Shown: piece by piece, positions 30,747-40,355 of the stretch | Position numbering within the stretch: position 1 is the first letter of the stretch | How the letters are laid out: every line of letters begins with the position of its first letter | Source: Pseudomonas sp. GD03919 | GTDB taxonomy: Bacteria > Pseudomonadota > Gammaproteobacteria > Pseudomonadales > Pseudomonadaceae | Direction of reading: 5' to 3' | NCBI RefSeq assembly: GCF_029814935.1 | Contig: NZ_CP104582.1 | Span: 1,426,001 to 1,490,000, forward strand | DNA: 64,000 nucleotides | The notes under the pieces: generated by a model | The model's input: the letters and a program-made list of their open reading frames with translations, nothing else | What the model was told of the DNA's origin: nothing | Database searches by the model: none | Translations under genes and position numbers: made by a program

Positions 30747-33491
30747 ATGACCACAGCGGCCCGCCCGCCACTGCCTTTGATACCGGCCAAGCTGGCCGCG
30801 CCGTCCATTCATCCCGGCCTGCTGCCGCGGCCGCGCTTCGACGAGTGGCTGCAGCGTCTGCCCCAGGTGCGCCTGGCCGTGCTGCAGGCGCCCAGCGGCT
30901 TCGGCAAGACCGTGCTGGCCAGCCAGTGGGCCGCGGCCTTCGCCGGCGCCGTGGCCTGGCTCAATCTCGACGGCAACGACAACAGCCCGCGGCAGTTCGG
31001 CCGCTACCTGCTCAATGCCCTGCATCGCCAGCTCGAGGGCGGTTGTCCGCAGTGCGTCAATCGCGCCGAGCAGGGCGACGACGGCCTCGACGGTCTGCTC
31101 ACCCGCCTGCTCGCCGAACTGCCGGCCGAGCACCCGCCGCTGTTGCTGGTGCTCGACGAGTTCGAGGCGCTGCGCAACCGCGAGGTGATCGCCGCGCTGC
31201 GCTTCTTCCTGCGCAACACGCCGCCCTGGCTGACCATGTTGGTGTGCAGCCGCGGCCTGCCGGACCTGGGCGTGGCCGAGCTGCGGGTCAAGCGTCAGCT
31301 GCTGGCGCTGGACGCCAGCCACCTGGCCTTCGAGCTGGACGAAGTGCAGGCGCTACTGGATCTGGGCTTGCCGATCGCCATCAACCGCGAGCAGGTCGAG
31401 CGCCTCAACCGGCGCATCGGCGGCTGGCCCTGCGCGCTGCAGCTGACCCTGCAGGAGGTGCAGACCGGGCGCGGCATGGACCTGTTTCTCGAGGCGCTGC
31501 AACTCGGCCATCCCTACGTGCGCGACTATTTCCGTGAGCAGGTGCTCTACGGCCTGGACGGCGCCACCCAGGATTTTCTGCAGTCCACATGCCTGCTCGA
31601 GCGCTTCAGCGCGCCGCTGGCCGACCGCCTGACCGACAGCTGCAACGGCCGCGAGATGCTGGAAAACCTCGAACGCAGCGGCCTGTTCATCCAGGCGGTG
31701 GACCCGTTGCGTCAGTGGTTCGCCTACCACCCGCTGTTCGCCAGCTTCCTGCGCAACGAGCTGTCCACCCATCATCCGCAGCGCATGGGCGAACTGCACC
31801 TGCGCGCCGCCGAGGCGCTGCTCGAGGAGAAGATGGCCGAGGAGGCCGCCCGCCATGCGCTGCTGGCGCATGATCCGCAGCGAGTGGCGCAGATTCTCGA
31901 GACCCACGGCCGTCACTTCTATCGCCAGGGGCGTCTGGAGCTGCTGCAGCGCTGCCTGGCCGTGCTGCCGGAGAGCCGTGTGGCCGAGTCGCCGCTGTTC
32001 ACCCTGTTGCAGGCCTGGGCCTCGCAGAACCAGTACCAGAGCGATCAGGTCGAACGCTGGCTGCAGGCCGGCGAGGCGGTGCAGCGCGAGCAGTTCAGTG
32101 CCGAGCAGTGGCAGCGCATCGAGGCCGAATACCAGGCGGTGCGCGCCCAGGTGGCGATCAACCAGGGCGACCAGCAGCGTGCCATGGCCTTCGCCCGCCA
32201 GGCACTGGCGCTCGAGCCGCTGACCATGCGCACCTCCCGCGTCGCGGCGCTGTCGGTGCTGGCCGAGTCGCACTTCGTCCAGGGCGATCTGGCCAAGGCC
32301 CAGCATCAGCACGAGGAAAACGTGCGCCGCGCGCAGCAGATCAACGCCTCGCACCCGGTGCTGTGGAGCCTCGGCCAGCTGTCGGAGATCGCCGTCGCCC
32401 AGGGCCACCTGCAAAAGGCCTACAACCTGCAGGAGCGGGCGCTGCAGTACATCGAGCAGGAAAAGCTGCCGGTCACCCCGATCATGGAATTCATCAATCG
32501 CGTGCGCGGCCAGGTGCTGCTGGAGTGGCACCACCTCGATGCCGCCGAGCAGTGCGCCCTGCAGGGGCTGGAGATACTCGATACGGTGGGCGACCACTGG
32601 TTCCTGCAGTGCTACGTGCTGCTCGCCCGCGTTGCCCATGCGCGCGGCCAGCAGAACCAGTGTGCCGACTACATCGGCCGGCTCAAGACGCTGCTGGCCG
32701 GCGACGACTACCACATCGACTGGCAGGCCAACGCCCACGCGGTGATGCTCACCTACTGGGACTCGACCCAGGACAAGGACAGCATCCGCCAGTGGCTTGC
32801 CACCGCGCCGCCGCTCAAGCCGGGGGCCAACCACTTCGCCCAGGGCAACGCGCGCAACCATGTGCGCGCCTACCTGGCGCTGAACCAGGGCGACCGCGCG
32901 CTGCCGATCCTGCGTCAGCTACAGCTCGATGCCGAGCGCCACCAGCTGGTGATGGACCAGAACCGCAACCATATCCTCCAGGCGCTGGCCTACTGGCAGC
33001 GCGAGGAACGCCAGAGCAGCCTCGACCATCTGCACCAGGCGCTGACCCTGGCCAGCGGTACCGGCGCCATCGGCAGCTTCCTGCGCCTGGGCAAGCCGCT
33101 GATCGCCATGCTCAAGGCACTGCAGCACGAGCGTCGCCTCGACGAGCTGGAACACCAGCGCGCCGAGCGCCTGATCCAGCTGGCCCAGCAGCAGCGCGAC
33201 TTCAGCCGGGCGATCCGCATCACCCTGGACGAGGCGGTGATTCAGGACATCATCAACCGCCCCGACGTGCCCGAGCTGATCCGCCATTCGCCGTTGACCC
33301 GGCGCGAATGGCAGGTGCTCAGCCTGATTCACGCCGGGCTGTCCAACGAGCAGATCTCCGAACACCTCAACGTCGCCCCGACCACCATCAAGACGCATAT
33401 CCGCAGCATCTACCAGAAGCTCGCCATCACCCAGCGCAGCGAAGCGGTGCAGCTGGCGCGCAGCCTGTTGAGCAAGATCCAGGGGGAGTAG
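30747..33491 (+). CDS. malT: MalT-type transcriptional activator
   Basis: Large ATP-dependent LuxR-family activator (STAND/LAL class) of 914 residues. The Walker A motif APSGFGKTVLASQWA lies near 48 and LLLVLDEFEAL is Walker B. A long helical, TPR-like middle follows. A LuxR helix-turn-helix closes the protein (LTRREWQVLSLIHAGLSNEQ then APTTIKTHIRSIYQKL, from about 849). E. coli MalT, activated by maltotriose and ATP, has this exact architecture. Encoded between malG and the alpha-glucosidase, it should act on the GGGGAGGATGTG sites here. GGGAGAGGA is the ribosome site. Confidence 0.93.
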   Translation: MTTAARPPLPLIPAKLAAPSIHPGLLPRPRFDEWLQRLPQVRLAVLQAPSGFGKTVLASQWAAAFAGAVAWLNLDGNDNSPRQFGRYLLNALHRQLEGGCPQCVNRAEQGDDGLDGLLTRLLAELPAEHPPLLLVLDEFEALRNREVIAALRFFLRNTPPWLTMLVCSRGLPDLGVAELRVKRQLLALDASHLAFELDEVQALLDLGLPIAINREQVERLNRRIGGWPCALQLTLQEVQTGRGMDLFLEALQLGHPYVRDYFREQVLYGLDGATQDFLQSTCLLERFSAPLADRLTDSCNGREMLENLERSGLFIQAVDPLRQWFAYHPLFASFLRNELSTHHPQRMGELHLRAAEALLEEKMAEEAARHALLAHDPQRVAQILETHGRHFYRQGRLELLQRCLAVLPESRVAESPLFTLLQAWASQNQYQSDQVERWLQAGEAVQREQFSAEQWQRIEAEYQAVRAQVAINQGDQQRAMAFARQALALEPLTMRTSRVAALSVLAESHFVQGDLAKAQHQHEENVRRAQQINASHPVLWSLGQLSEIAVAQGHLQKAYNLQERALQYIEQEKLPVTPIMEFINRVRGQVLLEWHHLDAAEQCALQGLEILDTVGDHWFLQCYVLLARVAHARGQQNQCADYIGRLKTLLAGDDYHIDWQANAHAVMLTYWDSTQDKDSIRQWLATAPPLKPGANHFAQGNARNHVRAYLALNQGDRALPILRQLQLDAERHQLVMDQNRNHILQALAYWQREERQSSLDHLHQALTLASGTGAIGSFLRLGKPLIAMLKALQHERRLDELEHQRAERLIQLAQQQRDFSRAIRITLDEAVIQDIINRPDVPELIRHSPLTRREWQVLSLIHAGLSNEQISEHLNVAPTTIKTHIRSIYQKLAITQRSEAVQLARSLLSKIQGE

Positions 33492-33505
33492 GGGGATACC
33501 CAACC

Positions 33506-33600
33506 GTAGGGTGCGCCGTGCGCACCGCTGCGGGGTCGGGTGTCTGACGAATATGTTGATGCCTCGATAGGCGCGGGTTGGTGCGCACAGCGCACCCTAC
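33506..33600. repeat. GTAGGGTGCGC-family inverted repeat
   Basis: GTAGGGTGCGCCGTGCGCACC and GGTGCGCACAGCGCACCCTAC face each other about 50 bp apart directly after malT. Confidence 0.85.
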
Positions 33601-33682
33601 GGCCCGGCTTCGCGCGCACGATCTCCACCCCCAAAACTCCTCCCCCTTGCCCGCCACCAGCTACGCCGTCGAAAACCCCGGC

Positions 33683-33694
33683 GGGGAGGATGTG
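33683..33694 (+). promoter_or_regulatory. MalT-like box upstream of the alpha-glucosidase
   Basis: GGGGAGGATGTG, then ACGCCTTGCC, and 30 bp from the box start a -10-like TAGAGT at 33713-33718. This puts the box centre near -37, the spacing used by MalT at E. coli promoters. GGGGGAGGAG on the opposite strand (33637-33646) may be a second site. Confidence 0.7.
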
Positions 33695-33753
33695 ACGCCT
33701 TGCCCTCTTGCCTAGAGTGGAGCTGTCATCACGAACAACAAAAGGCTTGCTGT

Positions 33754-35382
33754 ATGGCTGTTATTCGCAAGGACTGGTGGCGCGGCGGCGTCATCTACCA
33801 GGTCTACCCACGCAGTTTTCTCGACAGCAACGACGACGGCGTCGGCGACCTGCCCGGCGTAATCGCCAAGCTCGACTACATCGCCAGCCTCAACGTCGAC
33901 GCCATCTGGCTGTCGCCGTTCTTCACCTCGCCGATGAAGGATTTCGGCTACGACGTTTCCGACTACCGCGGCGTCGACCCGATCTTCGGCACCCTCGACG
34001 ATTTCCGCACGCTGGTCGCGGCCGCCCACGAGCGCGGCCTGCGCATCATCATCGACCAGGTGCTCAACCACTGCTCCGACCAGCATCCCTGGTTCGCCGA
34101 GAGCCGTTCGAGCCGCAGCAACGACAAGGCCGACTGGTTCGTCTGGGCCGACCCCAACCCGGACGGCACGCCGCCGAACAACTGGCTGTCGGTGTTCGGC
34201 GGTTCGGCCTGGACCTGGGAGGGCCGGCGCAAGCAGTACTACCTGCACAACTTCCTGGCCAGCCAGCCGGACCTCAACTTCCACTGCGAGGCGGTGCAGC
34301 AGCAGCTGCTCGACGACATGCAGTTCTGGCTGGAGCTGGGCGTCGACGGCTTCCGCCTGGACGCTGCCAATTTCTACTTCCACGACCAGGCGCTGCGCAG
34401 CAACCCGCCAAACCCGGACATCCGCGAGGGCGGCATCGGCGTGCGCGCCGACAACCCCTACGCCTACCAGCGCCACCTGTACGACAAGACCCAGCCGCAG
34501 AACCTCGACTTCCTGCGCCGCCTGCGCGCGCTGCTGGAGCGCTACCCCGGCACCGCCACGGTGGCGGAGATCGGCTGCGACGACTCGCTGCGCACCATGG
34601 CCGCCTACACCAGCGGCGGCGATACCCTGCACATGGCCTATTCCTTCGACCTGCTCACCGCCCAGTGCAGCCCGGCGTTCATCCGCCACACCATCGAGAG
34701 CATCGAGCGCGAACTCAGCGACGGCTGGCCCTGCTGGTCGGTGGGCAACCACGATGTGGTGCGGGTGATGAGCCGCTGGGCCCTGGCCGGCGAAGAGAGC
34801 CCGGCGCGCGGTCGCCTGCTGATGGCGCTGCTGCTGTCGCTGCGCGGCAGCGTGTGCCTGTACCAGGGCGAGGAGCTGGGCCTGCCGGAGGCCGAGCTGG
34901 CTTACGAGGATCTGGTCGACCCCTACGGCATCCGCTTCTGGCCCGAGTTCAAGGGCCGCGACGGTTGCCGCACGCCGATGCCCTGGAGCCGCGACGGCGC
35001 CCACGCCGGCTTCTCCAGTGAGCGGCCCTGGCTGCCGCTGGACGAACGCCACCGCGCCCTGGCGGTGGACGTGCAGGAGGCCGACGCGGCCTCGATGCTC
35101 AACAGCTACCGGCGCTTCCTCGCCTGGCGCCAGGAGCAGCCGCTGCTGATCGACGGCGATATCCAGGTGCGCTACCACGACGACGACCTGCTGGTGTTCG
35201 AACGGCGTCTGGGCGAGCAGGCCTGGCTGTGCCTGTTCAATCTGGGCGACCGCGAGCGCCGCTACGACCTGCCGCTGATGGTCGAGCCGCTGGAGGGCGT
35301 GCCGTCCAGCACGGCCGAGTTCCTCGGCAGTTGGGTACACTTGCCGGCCCATGGGTTCGGCTTCGCCCGGCTGCTGGGCTAG
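33754..35382 (+). CDS. Alpha-glucosidase (GH13, cytoplasmic)
   Basis: Cytosolic enzyme of 542 residues without a signal peptide. It begins WWRGGVIYQVYPRSFLDSN, the usual start of the oligo-1,6-glucosidase/alpha-glucosidase branch of GH13. The nucleophile is in GVDGFRLDAANF (Asp ~200), the acid in TVAEIGCDDS (Glu ~271), and the third acidic residue in GNHDVVR. It would hydrolyse imported maltodextrins to glucose, replacing the amylomaltase/phosphorylase pair of E. coli, neither of which is in this window. ATG 33754 was chosen since the earlier in-frame ATG lies over the promoter. Confidence 0.9.
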   Translation: MAVIRKDWWRGGVIYQVYPRSFLDSNDDGVGDLPGVIAKLDYIASLNVDAIWLSPFFTSPMKDFGYDVSDYRGVDPIFGTLDDFRTLVAAAHERGLRIIIDQVLNHCSDQHPWFAESRSSRSNDKADWFVWADPNPDGTPPNNWLSVFGGSAWTWEGRRKQYYLHNFLASQPDLNFHCEAVQQQLLDDMQFWLELGVDGFRLDAANFYFHDQALRSNPPNPDIREGGIGVRADNPYAYQRHLYDKTQPQNLDFLRRLRALLERYPGTATVAEIGCDDSLRTMAAYTSGGDTLHMAYSFDLLTAQCSPAFIRHTIESIERELSDGWPCWSVGNHDVVRVMSRWALAGEESPARGRLLMALLLSLRGSVCLYQGEELGLPEAELAYEDLVDPYGIRFWPEFKGRDGCRTPMPWSRDGAHAGFSSERPWLPLDERHRALAVDVQEADAASMLNSYRRFLAWRQEQPLLIDGDIQVRYHDDDLLVFERRLGEQAWLCLFNLGDRERRYDLPLMVEPLEGVPSSTAEFLGSWVHLPAHGFGFARLLG

Positions 35383-35442
35383 TGCCGCGACATGCATGAA
35401 GTGTTGGTTGATCGCGGTCTTACCCAGCTACTGCGATCCCCC

Positions 35443-35606
35443 GTAGGGTGGGTTAGCCGCATACCGCCATTAACCGGCATCAGCGCATAAGTGACGCGGC
35501 GTAACCCACCATCGGCGCAACGCGGTCAATCGCTTGGTGGGTTACGCGGCGCGCCACCCTGGGAGTGTCCGAGCGTTCGGCGGTTGGCGCCGCTAACCCA
35601 CCCTAC
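35443..35606. repeat. Large palindromic block (GTAGGGTGGGTTAGC)
   Basis: GTAGGGTGGGTTAGCCGC on the left matches the reverse complement of GCCGCTAACCCACCCTAC on the right. Inside are two further facing arms, CGGCGTAACCCACCA and TGGTGGGTTACGCGGCG. The nested block fills most of the 358-bp gap before malK. Confidence 0.85.
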
Positions 35607-35652
35607 AGCGATCTACATCTCATGGTTGTCGCGACACTAGGCCCCTTGCGTT

Positions 35653-35677
35653 TGCAGGAGCCTGTCCGGCTCCTGCA
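35653..35677. repeat. Perfect hairpin TGCAGGAGCC
   Basis: TGCAGGAGCC and GGCTCCTGCA pair around a 5-base loop, 64 bp before the malK start. There is no T-run, so it is probably a single REP unit or a leader hairpin rather than a terminator. Confidence 0.6.
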
Positions 35678-35740
35678 GGTTCTTAAGCTTTCCGGCCGGG
35701 CCCAATCCATAGGTTCCCGGCCCCGTTCGAGAGGTATCCC

Positions 35741-36856
35741 ATGGCCAGCGTTACCCTGCGCAACATCTGCAAGCACTACGACGGCACCGCCATCACCCGC
35801 AACATCGACCTGGACATCGAGGACGGCGAATTCGTGGTTTTCGTTGGGCCGTCCGGCTGCGGCAAGTCCACCCTGTTGCGGCTGATCGCCGGGCTGGAGG
35901 AGATCAGCTCCGGCGAGCTGCTGATCGACGGTCAGCGGGTCAACGACCTGCCGCCCAAGGATCGCTCGGTGGGCATGGTGTTCCAGTCCTACGCCCTCTA
36001 CCCGCACATGACGGTGGCGGAGAACATGGCCTTCGGCCTCAAGCTGGCGAAGATCGGCAAGGCGCAGGTCCGCAGCAAGGTGGAGGAGGTTTCGCGCATC
36101 CTGCAACTCGATGCGCTGCTCGAACGCAAGCCCAAGGACCTTTCCGGCGGCCAGCGTCAGCGTGTGGCCATCGGCCGTACCCTGGTGCGCGAGCCCAAGG
36201 TGTTCCTGTTCGACGAGCCGCTGTCGAACCTCGATGCCTTCCTGCGCGTGCAGATGCGCATCGAGATCTCGCGCCTGCACCAGCGCCTGAAGTCCACCAT
36301 GATCTACGTTACCCACGACCAGGTCGAAGCCATGACCATGGCCGACAAGATCGTCGTGCTCGAGGCCGGGCGCATCGCCCAGGTCGGTGCGCCGCTGGAG
36401 CTCTACCACTACCCGCGCAACCGCTTCGTCGCCGGCTTCCTCGGCTCGCCGCAGATGAACTTCCTCCAGGTGCGCGCGCTCAGCGCCAGCAGCGAGGCGG
36501 TGGAGATCGAGATGCCCGGCGGCTACCGCATGCGAGTGCTGGTCGACGGCACCGGCGTCGAGCCCGGCGAGGAGTTGACCCTGGGCGTGCGCCCGGAGCA
36601 CTTCGTCGCCGCCGAGCAGGCCGACTTCGCCTTCTACGGGCAGATCAGCGTGGCCGAGCGCCTGGGCGACCACAACCTGATCTACCTGAGCCTGGAAGGG
36701 GTGGAGGAGATCATCACCCTGCGCAGCGATGGTGACCGCCGCGTGGCAGTGGGCGAAACCTTCGCCGCGGGCCTGATGGCCAGCAAGTGCCACCTGTTCC
36801 GCGCCGATGGCCAGGCCTGTCCGCGGCATTATCGCGAGCCGGCGATCTACGGCTGA
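35741..36856 (+). CDS. malK: Maltodextrin ABC transporter ATPase MalK
   Basis: ATPase subunit of 371 residues, the usual MalK length. It has Walker A GPSGCGKST (36-44), a Q-loop FQSYALYPHMTV, the signature LSGGQRQR (~134), Walker B VFLFDEP and the H-loop YVTHDQVEA. The C-terminal ~135 residues form the regulatory OB-fold domain (GSPQMNFLQV, LGVRPEHF). It powers MalEFG. It is separated from malEFG by malT and the glucosidase gene and has its own AGAGGT site; no clear MalT box precedes it. NLDAFLRVQM has Phe where E. coli has Ala, a minor change. Confidence 0.95.
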   Translation: MASVTLRNICKHYDGTAITRNIDLDIEDGEFVVFVGPSGCGKSTLLRLIAGLEEISSGELLIDGQRVNDLPPKDRSVGMVFQSYALYPHMTVAENMAFGLKLAKIGKAQVRSKVEEVSRILQLDALLERKPKDLSGGQRQRVAIGRTLVREPKVFLFDEPLSNLDAFLRVQMRIEISRLHQRLKSTMIYVTHDQVEAMTMADKIVVLEAGRIAQVGAPLELYHYPRNRFVAGFLGSPQMNFLQVRALSASSEAVEIEMPGGYRMRVLVDGTGVEPGEELTLGVRPEHFVAAEQADFAFYGQISVAERLGDHNLIYLSLEGVEEIITLRSDGDRRVAVGETFAAGLMASKCHLFRADGQACPRHYREPAIYG

Positions 36857-37026
36857 TCACGGCGTGTGGCGTACCGAGCCGGCGCTGGCGGCTGCCTCTA
36901 CGCTGCCGAGCCCAAAAAGGTGGGCTTCGCGGGTTCAGGGGAAAGTGCGGGTTGACCCCGGACTGGCAATTACGTGTTAGCTGTCGATGACTTGGCACTA
37001 TCCCTTAGCGTGTCGTCTGATCTGCT

Positions 37027-37522
37027 GGGTTTCGCCCCTTACGGGCGACTCACTTGACTCGCTACGCTCACCCTTCGGGCCAGCCTGCGGCTGTTACTGC
37101 GCTTCGCTACGTTTCTTTGCTTGTGCAAAGAAAGTAAGCAAAGAAACACACCCCTGCATCCGAGCTAGGCGCCCCCGCCCTGCTGCGCCGGGGTTCCCTC
37201 GCTCCATCACCGCTCCAGGGGCACGCTGCGAAGGGCCATCCCTGGCCCATCGCAGCTCTCGCGACATCCATGTCGCTCAACCCCTTCCACGGTGATTCCA
37301 CTCGGCCTCCTGAAGGGGACTTGGGCGTCGTCTGTTCCATCGCAGTTGAAGAGCAAAGGCAAAAGCCAGACGCCGCCAATTTCAACTTCGCAAAGATTAT
37401 GCAAGCTCGCGCCTCGGTCCCGTCAGGAGGCCGAAACGTAGCGCAGCGGAGTGACAGCCGCAGGCAGGCCCGAAGGGTGAGCGCAGCGAATCAAGGTGTG
37501 GCGCCCGTAAGGGGCGCAACCC
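37027..37522. mobile_element. Inverted-repeat-bounded element of ~500 bp
   Basis: The left arm (37027-37114) and right arm (37434-37522) are imperfect reverse complements of nearly 90 bp. They share CGCCCCTTACGGGCG, GCTCACCCTTCGGGCC, GCCTGCGGCTGT and CGCTACGTTT. The 319-bp interior contains a TTTCTTTGC/GCAAAGAAA hairpin and no convincing gene. Its position just upstream of the truncated hydrolase suggests a link to the rearrangement. The rest of the gap from 36857 holds nothing I recognise. Confidence 0.7.
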
Positions 37523-37583
37523 AAAACGTTCAGCCGACGCGGTAGTGTAGGGTGCTAAGCCAGTAAGCGATACGCACACAAAC

Positions 37584-38345
37584 TTGCCAGTCCGGTATCA
37601 AGCGTGTCCTCCCCGCGAGAATACGAAGAACCAAAATAGGTGGCACTTCGACGATACGCCGGACCTCGAAAGAGACAGGTTCGTCGTCATCGGAGTCCTT
37701 ATACCTCATCTGCCATCACGCACCTGGATCTGCGCCCTGGTCGGTATCGCCGTCGCGCTCGGCACCTTCGAAGCCACGCGTCGCTATCGGCAACTGGCGA
37801 GCGCGCCGGCGCTGAGCGACACCAGTCGCGCCCTGGGCATCGACGGTCATCATGTTCAGGCCGGCCCCTGGCGGCTGTTCACCCGCAGTGTCGGCGCTGC
37901 CGATGCACCGGTGGTGGTGCTGGTGCACGGGCTGGTCATCTCCAGTCGCTACATGGAGCCGCTGGCCAGGGCGCTGGCCGACAACGGCTACCGCGTGCTG
38001 GCGCCGGACCTGCCGGGCTACGGCGAGAGCGCGACGGGCACGCCACGGCGCGTGCTGAGCGTCGAGCAACTGGCCGATGTGCTCGACCTCTGGCTCAGCG
38101 CCTGCGCCATCGACAAGGCCACCTTCATCGGCAATTCCTACGGCTGCCAGATCCTCACGGCCCTGGCCGTGCGCCACCCCGAGCGGGTGGAGCGCCTGGT
38201 GCTGCAGGGGCCGACTGTCGACCCGGCAGCGCGCAGCCTGCTGCCCCAGCTCTGGCGTGCCGTGCGCAATGGCCGTCGCGAACGCCAGCGCTCCAGTGCC
38301 GCCATCGGCCGCATCGATTACGCCAAGGCCGGCGTCTGGCGGGTG
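37584..38345 (+). pseudogene. Alpha/beta hydrolase, 3' end lost at the zwf junction
   Basis: The frame shows a hydrophobic N-terminal segment (TWICALVGIAVALGTF) and then a normal hydrolase core: VVVLVHGLVISSRYMEPLA with the oxyanion HG, VLAPDLPGYGES, and the nucleophile elbow FIGNSYGCQ. At about 38345 the sequence switches to zwf in another frame. The cap region and the catalytic acid and His are therefore missing. The start is uncertain (a TTG at 37584 or an internal start). It is unlikely to be active. Confidence 0.8.
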
Positions 38346-38841
38346 CTGGGCCGGCGTGCCCTTCTACCTGCGCACCGGCAAGCGCATGCCGCAGAAGCTG
38401 TCGCAGATCGTCATCCACTTCAAGGCGCCGCCGCACTACATCTTCGCCCCGGAGCAGCGCCAACTGATCGGTAACAAGCTGATCATCCGCCTGCAGCCGG
38501 ACGAGGGCATCGCGCTGCAGGTGCTGACCAAGGATCAGGGCCTGGACAAGGGCATGCAGCTACGCAGTGGTCCGCTGCAGCTGAGTTTTTCCGATACCTA
38601 CCGTAGTGCGCGTATCCCCGATGCCTACGAGCGTCTGCTGCTGGAAGTGATACGCGGCAATCAGAACCTGTTCGTGCGCAAGGACGAGATCGAGTACGCC
38701 TGGCAGTGGTGCGATCAGTTGATCGACGGCTGGCGTCGTCTCGGCGAGGCGCCGAAACCCTACACCGCCGGCAGTTGGGACCCCATGGCGTCGGTTGCCT
38801 TGATCACCCGTGATGGCAGGAGCTGGTATGGCGATCTCTGA
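38345..38841 (+). pseudogene. zwf: 5'-truncated glucose-6-phosphate dehydrogenase
   Basis: This is the last 497 bp of zwf, matching 9072-9568 with no gaps; the first 106 bp are identical and later differences are mostly synonymous. The coenzyme-binding domain and the DHYLGKE active site are absent. The join occurs at GCTGGGCCGGCGTGCCC. Its stop overlaps the pgl copy by 14 bp, as in the intact operon. It is probably the remnant of the resident gene. Confidence 0.92.
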
Positions 38842-39541
38842 ACTGCAACTGCCGCCAGGCGTCCGGACCTGTACGCATGACGCTGCCGGACAAATGGCTC
38901 AGGCGCTGGCCGTGCGCGTGGCTGATGCCTTGCGTGAGGCCATCGCCAATCGCGGTCAGGTTACCCTGGTGGTGTCCGGCGGGCGCAGCCCGGTGCCGTT
39001 CTTCGAAGCGCTGGCGCAGCAGGATCTGCCCTGGGCACAGGTGCGGGTCAGCCTGGCCGACGAGCGTTGGGTGCCGGTCAACCATGCCGCCAGCAACGAG
39101 GCGCTGGTGCGCCGTCACCTGTTGCGTGGCCCAGCCGCTGAAGCGCGTTTTCTCAGCCTTTACCAGGTCGCTGGCAATCTCGAACAGGCGGCTGAGCTGG
39201 CCGATGCGGCGGTCGCCGAACTGGCGCCGATCGACGTGCTGGTCTTGGGCATGGGCGACGATGGGCATACCGCCTCGCTGTTCCCCAATAGCCCTAATCT
39301 GAGCCAGGCGCTGCAACCTGGCTGCGCACGTCGCGTGCTGCCGATGCTCGCCCCCAATGAGCCGGCGCAACGCCTGAGCCTGACCCTGCCCGTGCTGGCC
39401 AGCGCACGCCTGCCGCTGCTGGCGATCCAGGGCCAGACAAAACTGAACATACTCAACGCAGCTTTGCAGCCTGGTGAAATCACCGAACTGCCGATTCGTG
39501 CGTTCCTGCATTCCCCCCTCGAAATCCACTGGTGCCTCTGA
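38828..39541 (+). CDS. pgl: 6-phosphogluconolactonase (copy 2)
   Basis: Complete second copy of 237 residues with [31 protein letters not shown] and [13 protein letters not shown]. It is offset from copy 1 by exactly 29,273 bp. The protein is clearly diverged from copy 1 (for example [18 protein letters not shown] near the start), so this is not a recent exact duplication. No HexR-controlled promoter remains in front, only the truncated zwf and hydrolase. Expression is therefore uncertain. Confidence 0.93.
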   Translation: MAISELQLPPGVRTCTHDAAGQMAQALAVRVADALREAIANRGQVTLVVSGGRSPVPFFEALAQQDLPWAQVRVSLADERWVPVNHAASNEALVRRHLLRGPAAEARFLSLYQVAGNLEQAAELADAAVAELAPIDVLVLGMGDDGHTASLFPNSPNLSQALQPGCARRVLPMLAPNEPAQRLSLTLPVLASARLPLLAIQGQTKLNILNAALQPGEITELPIRAFLHSPLEIHWCL

Positions 39542-39542
39542 C

Positions 39543-40214
39543 ATGACCCGCCTCGACCAGAGCCAGCGCGTGCGCATGGCTGACAAAATCGCCGAGATCG
39601 ACCGCATCTGCGCCCAGGCGCGGATCATGCCGGTGATCACCATCGCCCGCGAGGCGGACATCCTGCCGCTGGCCGGCGCCCTGGCCGCCGGCGGCCTGCG
39701 CGTGCTGGAGGTGACCCTGCGTTCCGAGCATGGCCTGGAGGCGATCCGTCGCCTGCGCGCCGAGCGCCCCGAGCTGTGCGTCGGCGCCGGCACCGTGCTC
39801 GACGAGCAGATGCTGGCCGCCGCCGTCGCTGCTGGGGCGCAGTTCATCGTCACCCCGGGCAGTACCCGCGAGCTGCTGCTGGCCGCGCTGGACAATCCAC
39901 TGCCATTGTTGCCGGGCATCAGTAGTGCGTCGGAGATCATGATCGGCTACGCCCTGGGTTATCGCCGCTTCAAGCTGTTCCCCGCCGAGGTGTGCGGTGG
40001 TGTGGCGGCGCTCAAGGCGCTGGCCGGGCCGTTCGCTGGCGTGCGGTTTTGCCCGACCGGCGGTATCACCGCGGATAACCTGCAGCGCTACATGGCGCAG
40101 CCCAACGTCATGTGCGTCGGCGGTACCTGGATGTTCCAGCGTGAATGGGTGCAAAACAGTGATTGGGCGCGCATCCAGCAATGCAGCGCCGAGGCACTGC
40201 AGCTGTTGGACTGA
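39543..40214 (+). CDS. eda: KDPG/KHG aldolase (copy 2)
   Basis: Complete second copy of 223 residues, with the Schiff-base lysine in YRRFKLFPAEVCGG and FCPTGGITADNLQRYMAQ. It starts 1 bp after the pgl stop. About 310 bp from 39584 to 39893 differ from copy 1 at only six positions by my reading, while the flanks differ often. This suggests gene conversion or a recombination tract. Downstream the similarity to copy 1 ends at the stop codon. Confidence 0.93.
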   Translation: MTRLDQSQRVRMADKIAEIDRICAQARIMPVITIAREADILPLAGALAAGGLRVLEVTLRSEHGLEAIRRLRAERPELCVGAGTVLDEQMLAAAVAAGAQFIVTPGSTRELLLAALDNPLPLLPGISSASEIMIGYALGYRRFKLFPAEVCGGVAALKALAGPFAGVRFCPTGGITADNLQRYMAQPNVMCVGGTWMFQREWVQNSDWARIQQCSAEALQLLD

Positions 40215-40355
40215 AACGCGTCGCTGCCGATTGTCGGGTCGACTTAAAATTTGTGCCGCGTTGGACGCCTGTGACGTCAGGTAGTGTCATTGTGCTGGCG
40301 TCAATAAAAACAATTCTCCAGCTAAACTTGAAACATCCGCAGTTGGAGAATTTTT

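Noticed and set aside
35443..35606. Repeated palindromes considered as a CRISPR array
   Set aside because: Arms are nested inverted repeats without regular spacers, and no cas genes are present.
36857..37026. AGCCCA/TGGGCT hairpin after malK as a terminator
   Set aside because: The stem is only six pairs and has no T-run.
37607..37616. GGGGAGGACA on the minus strand as a further MalT box
   Set aside because: No minus-strand mal gene follows it, and it lacks the ATGTG part; probably chance or a remnant.
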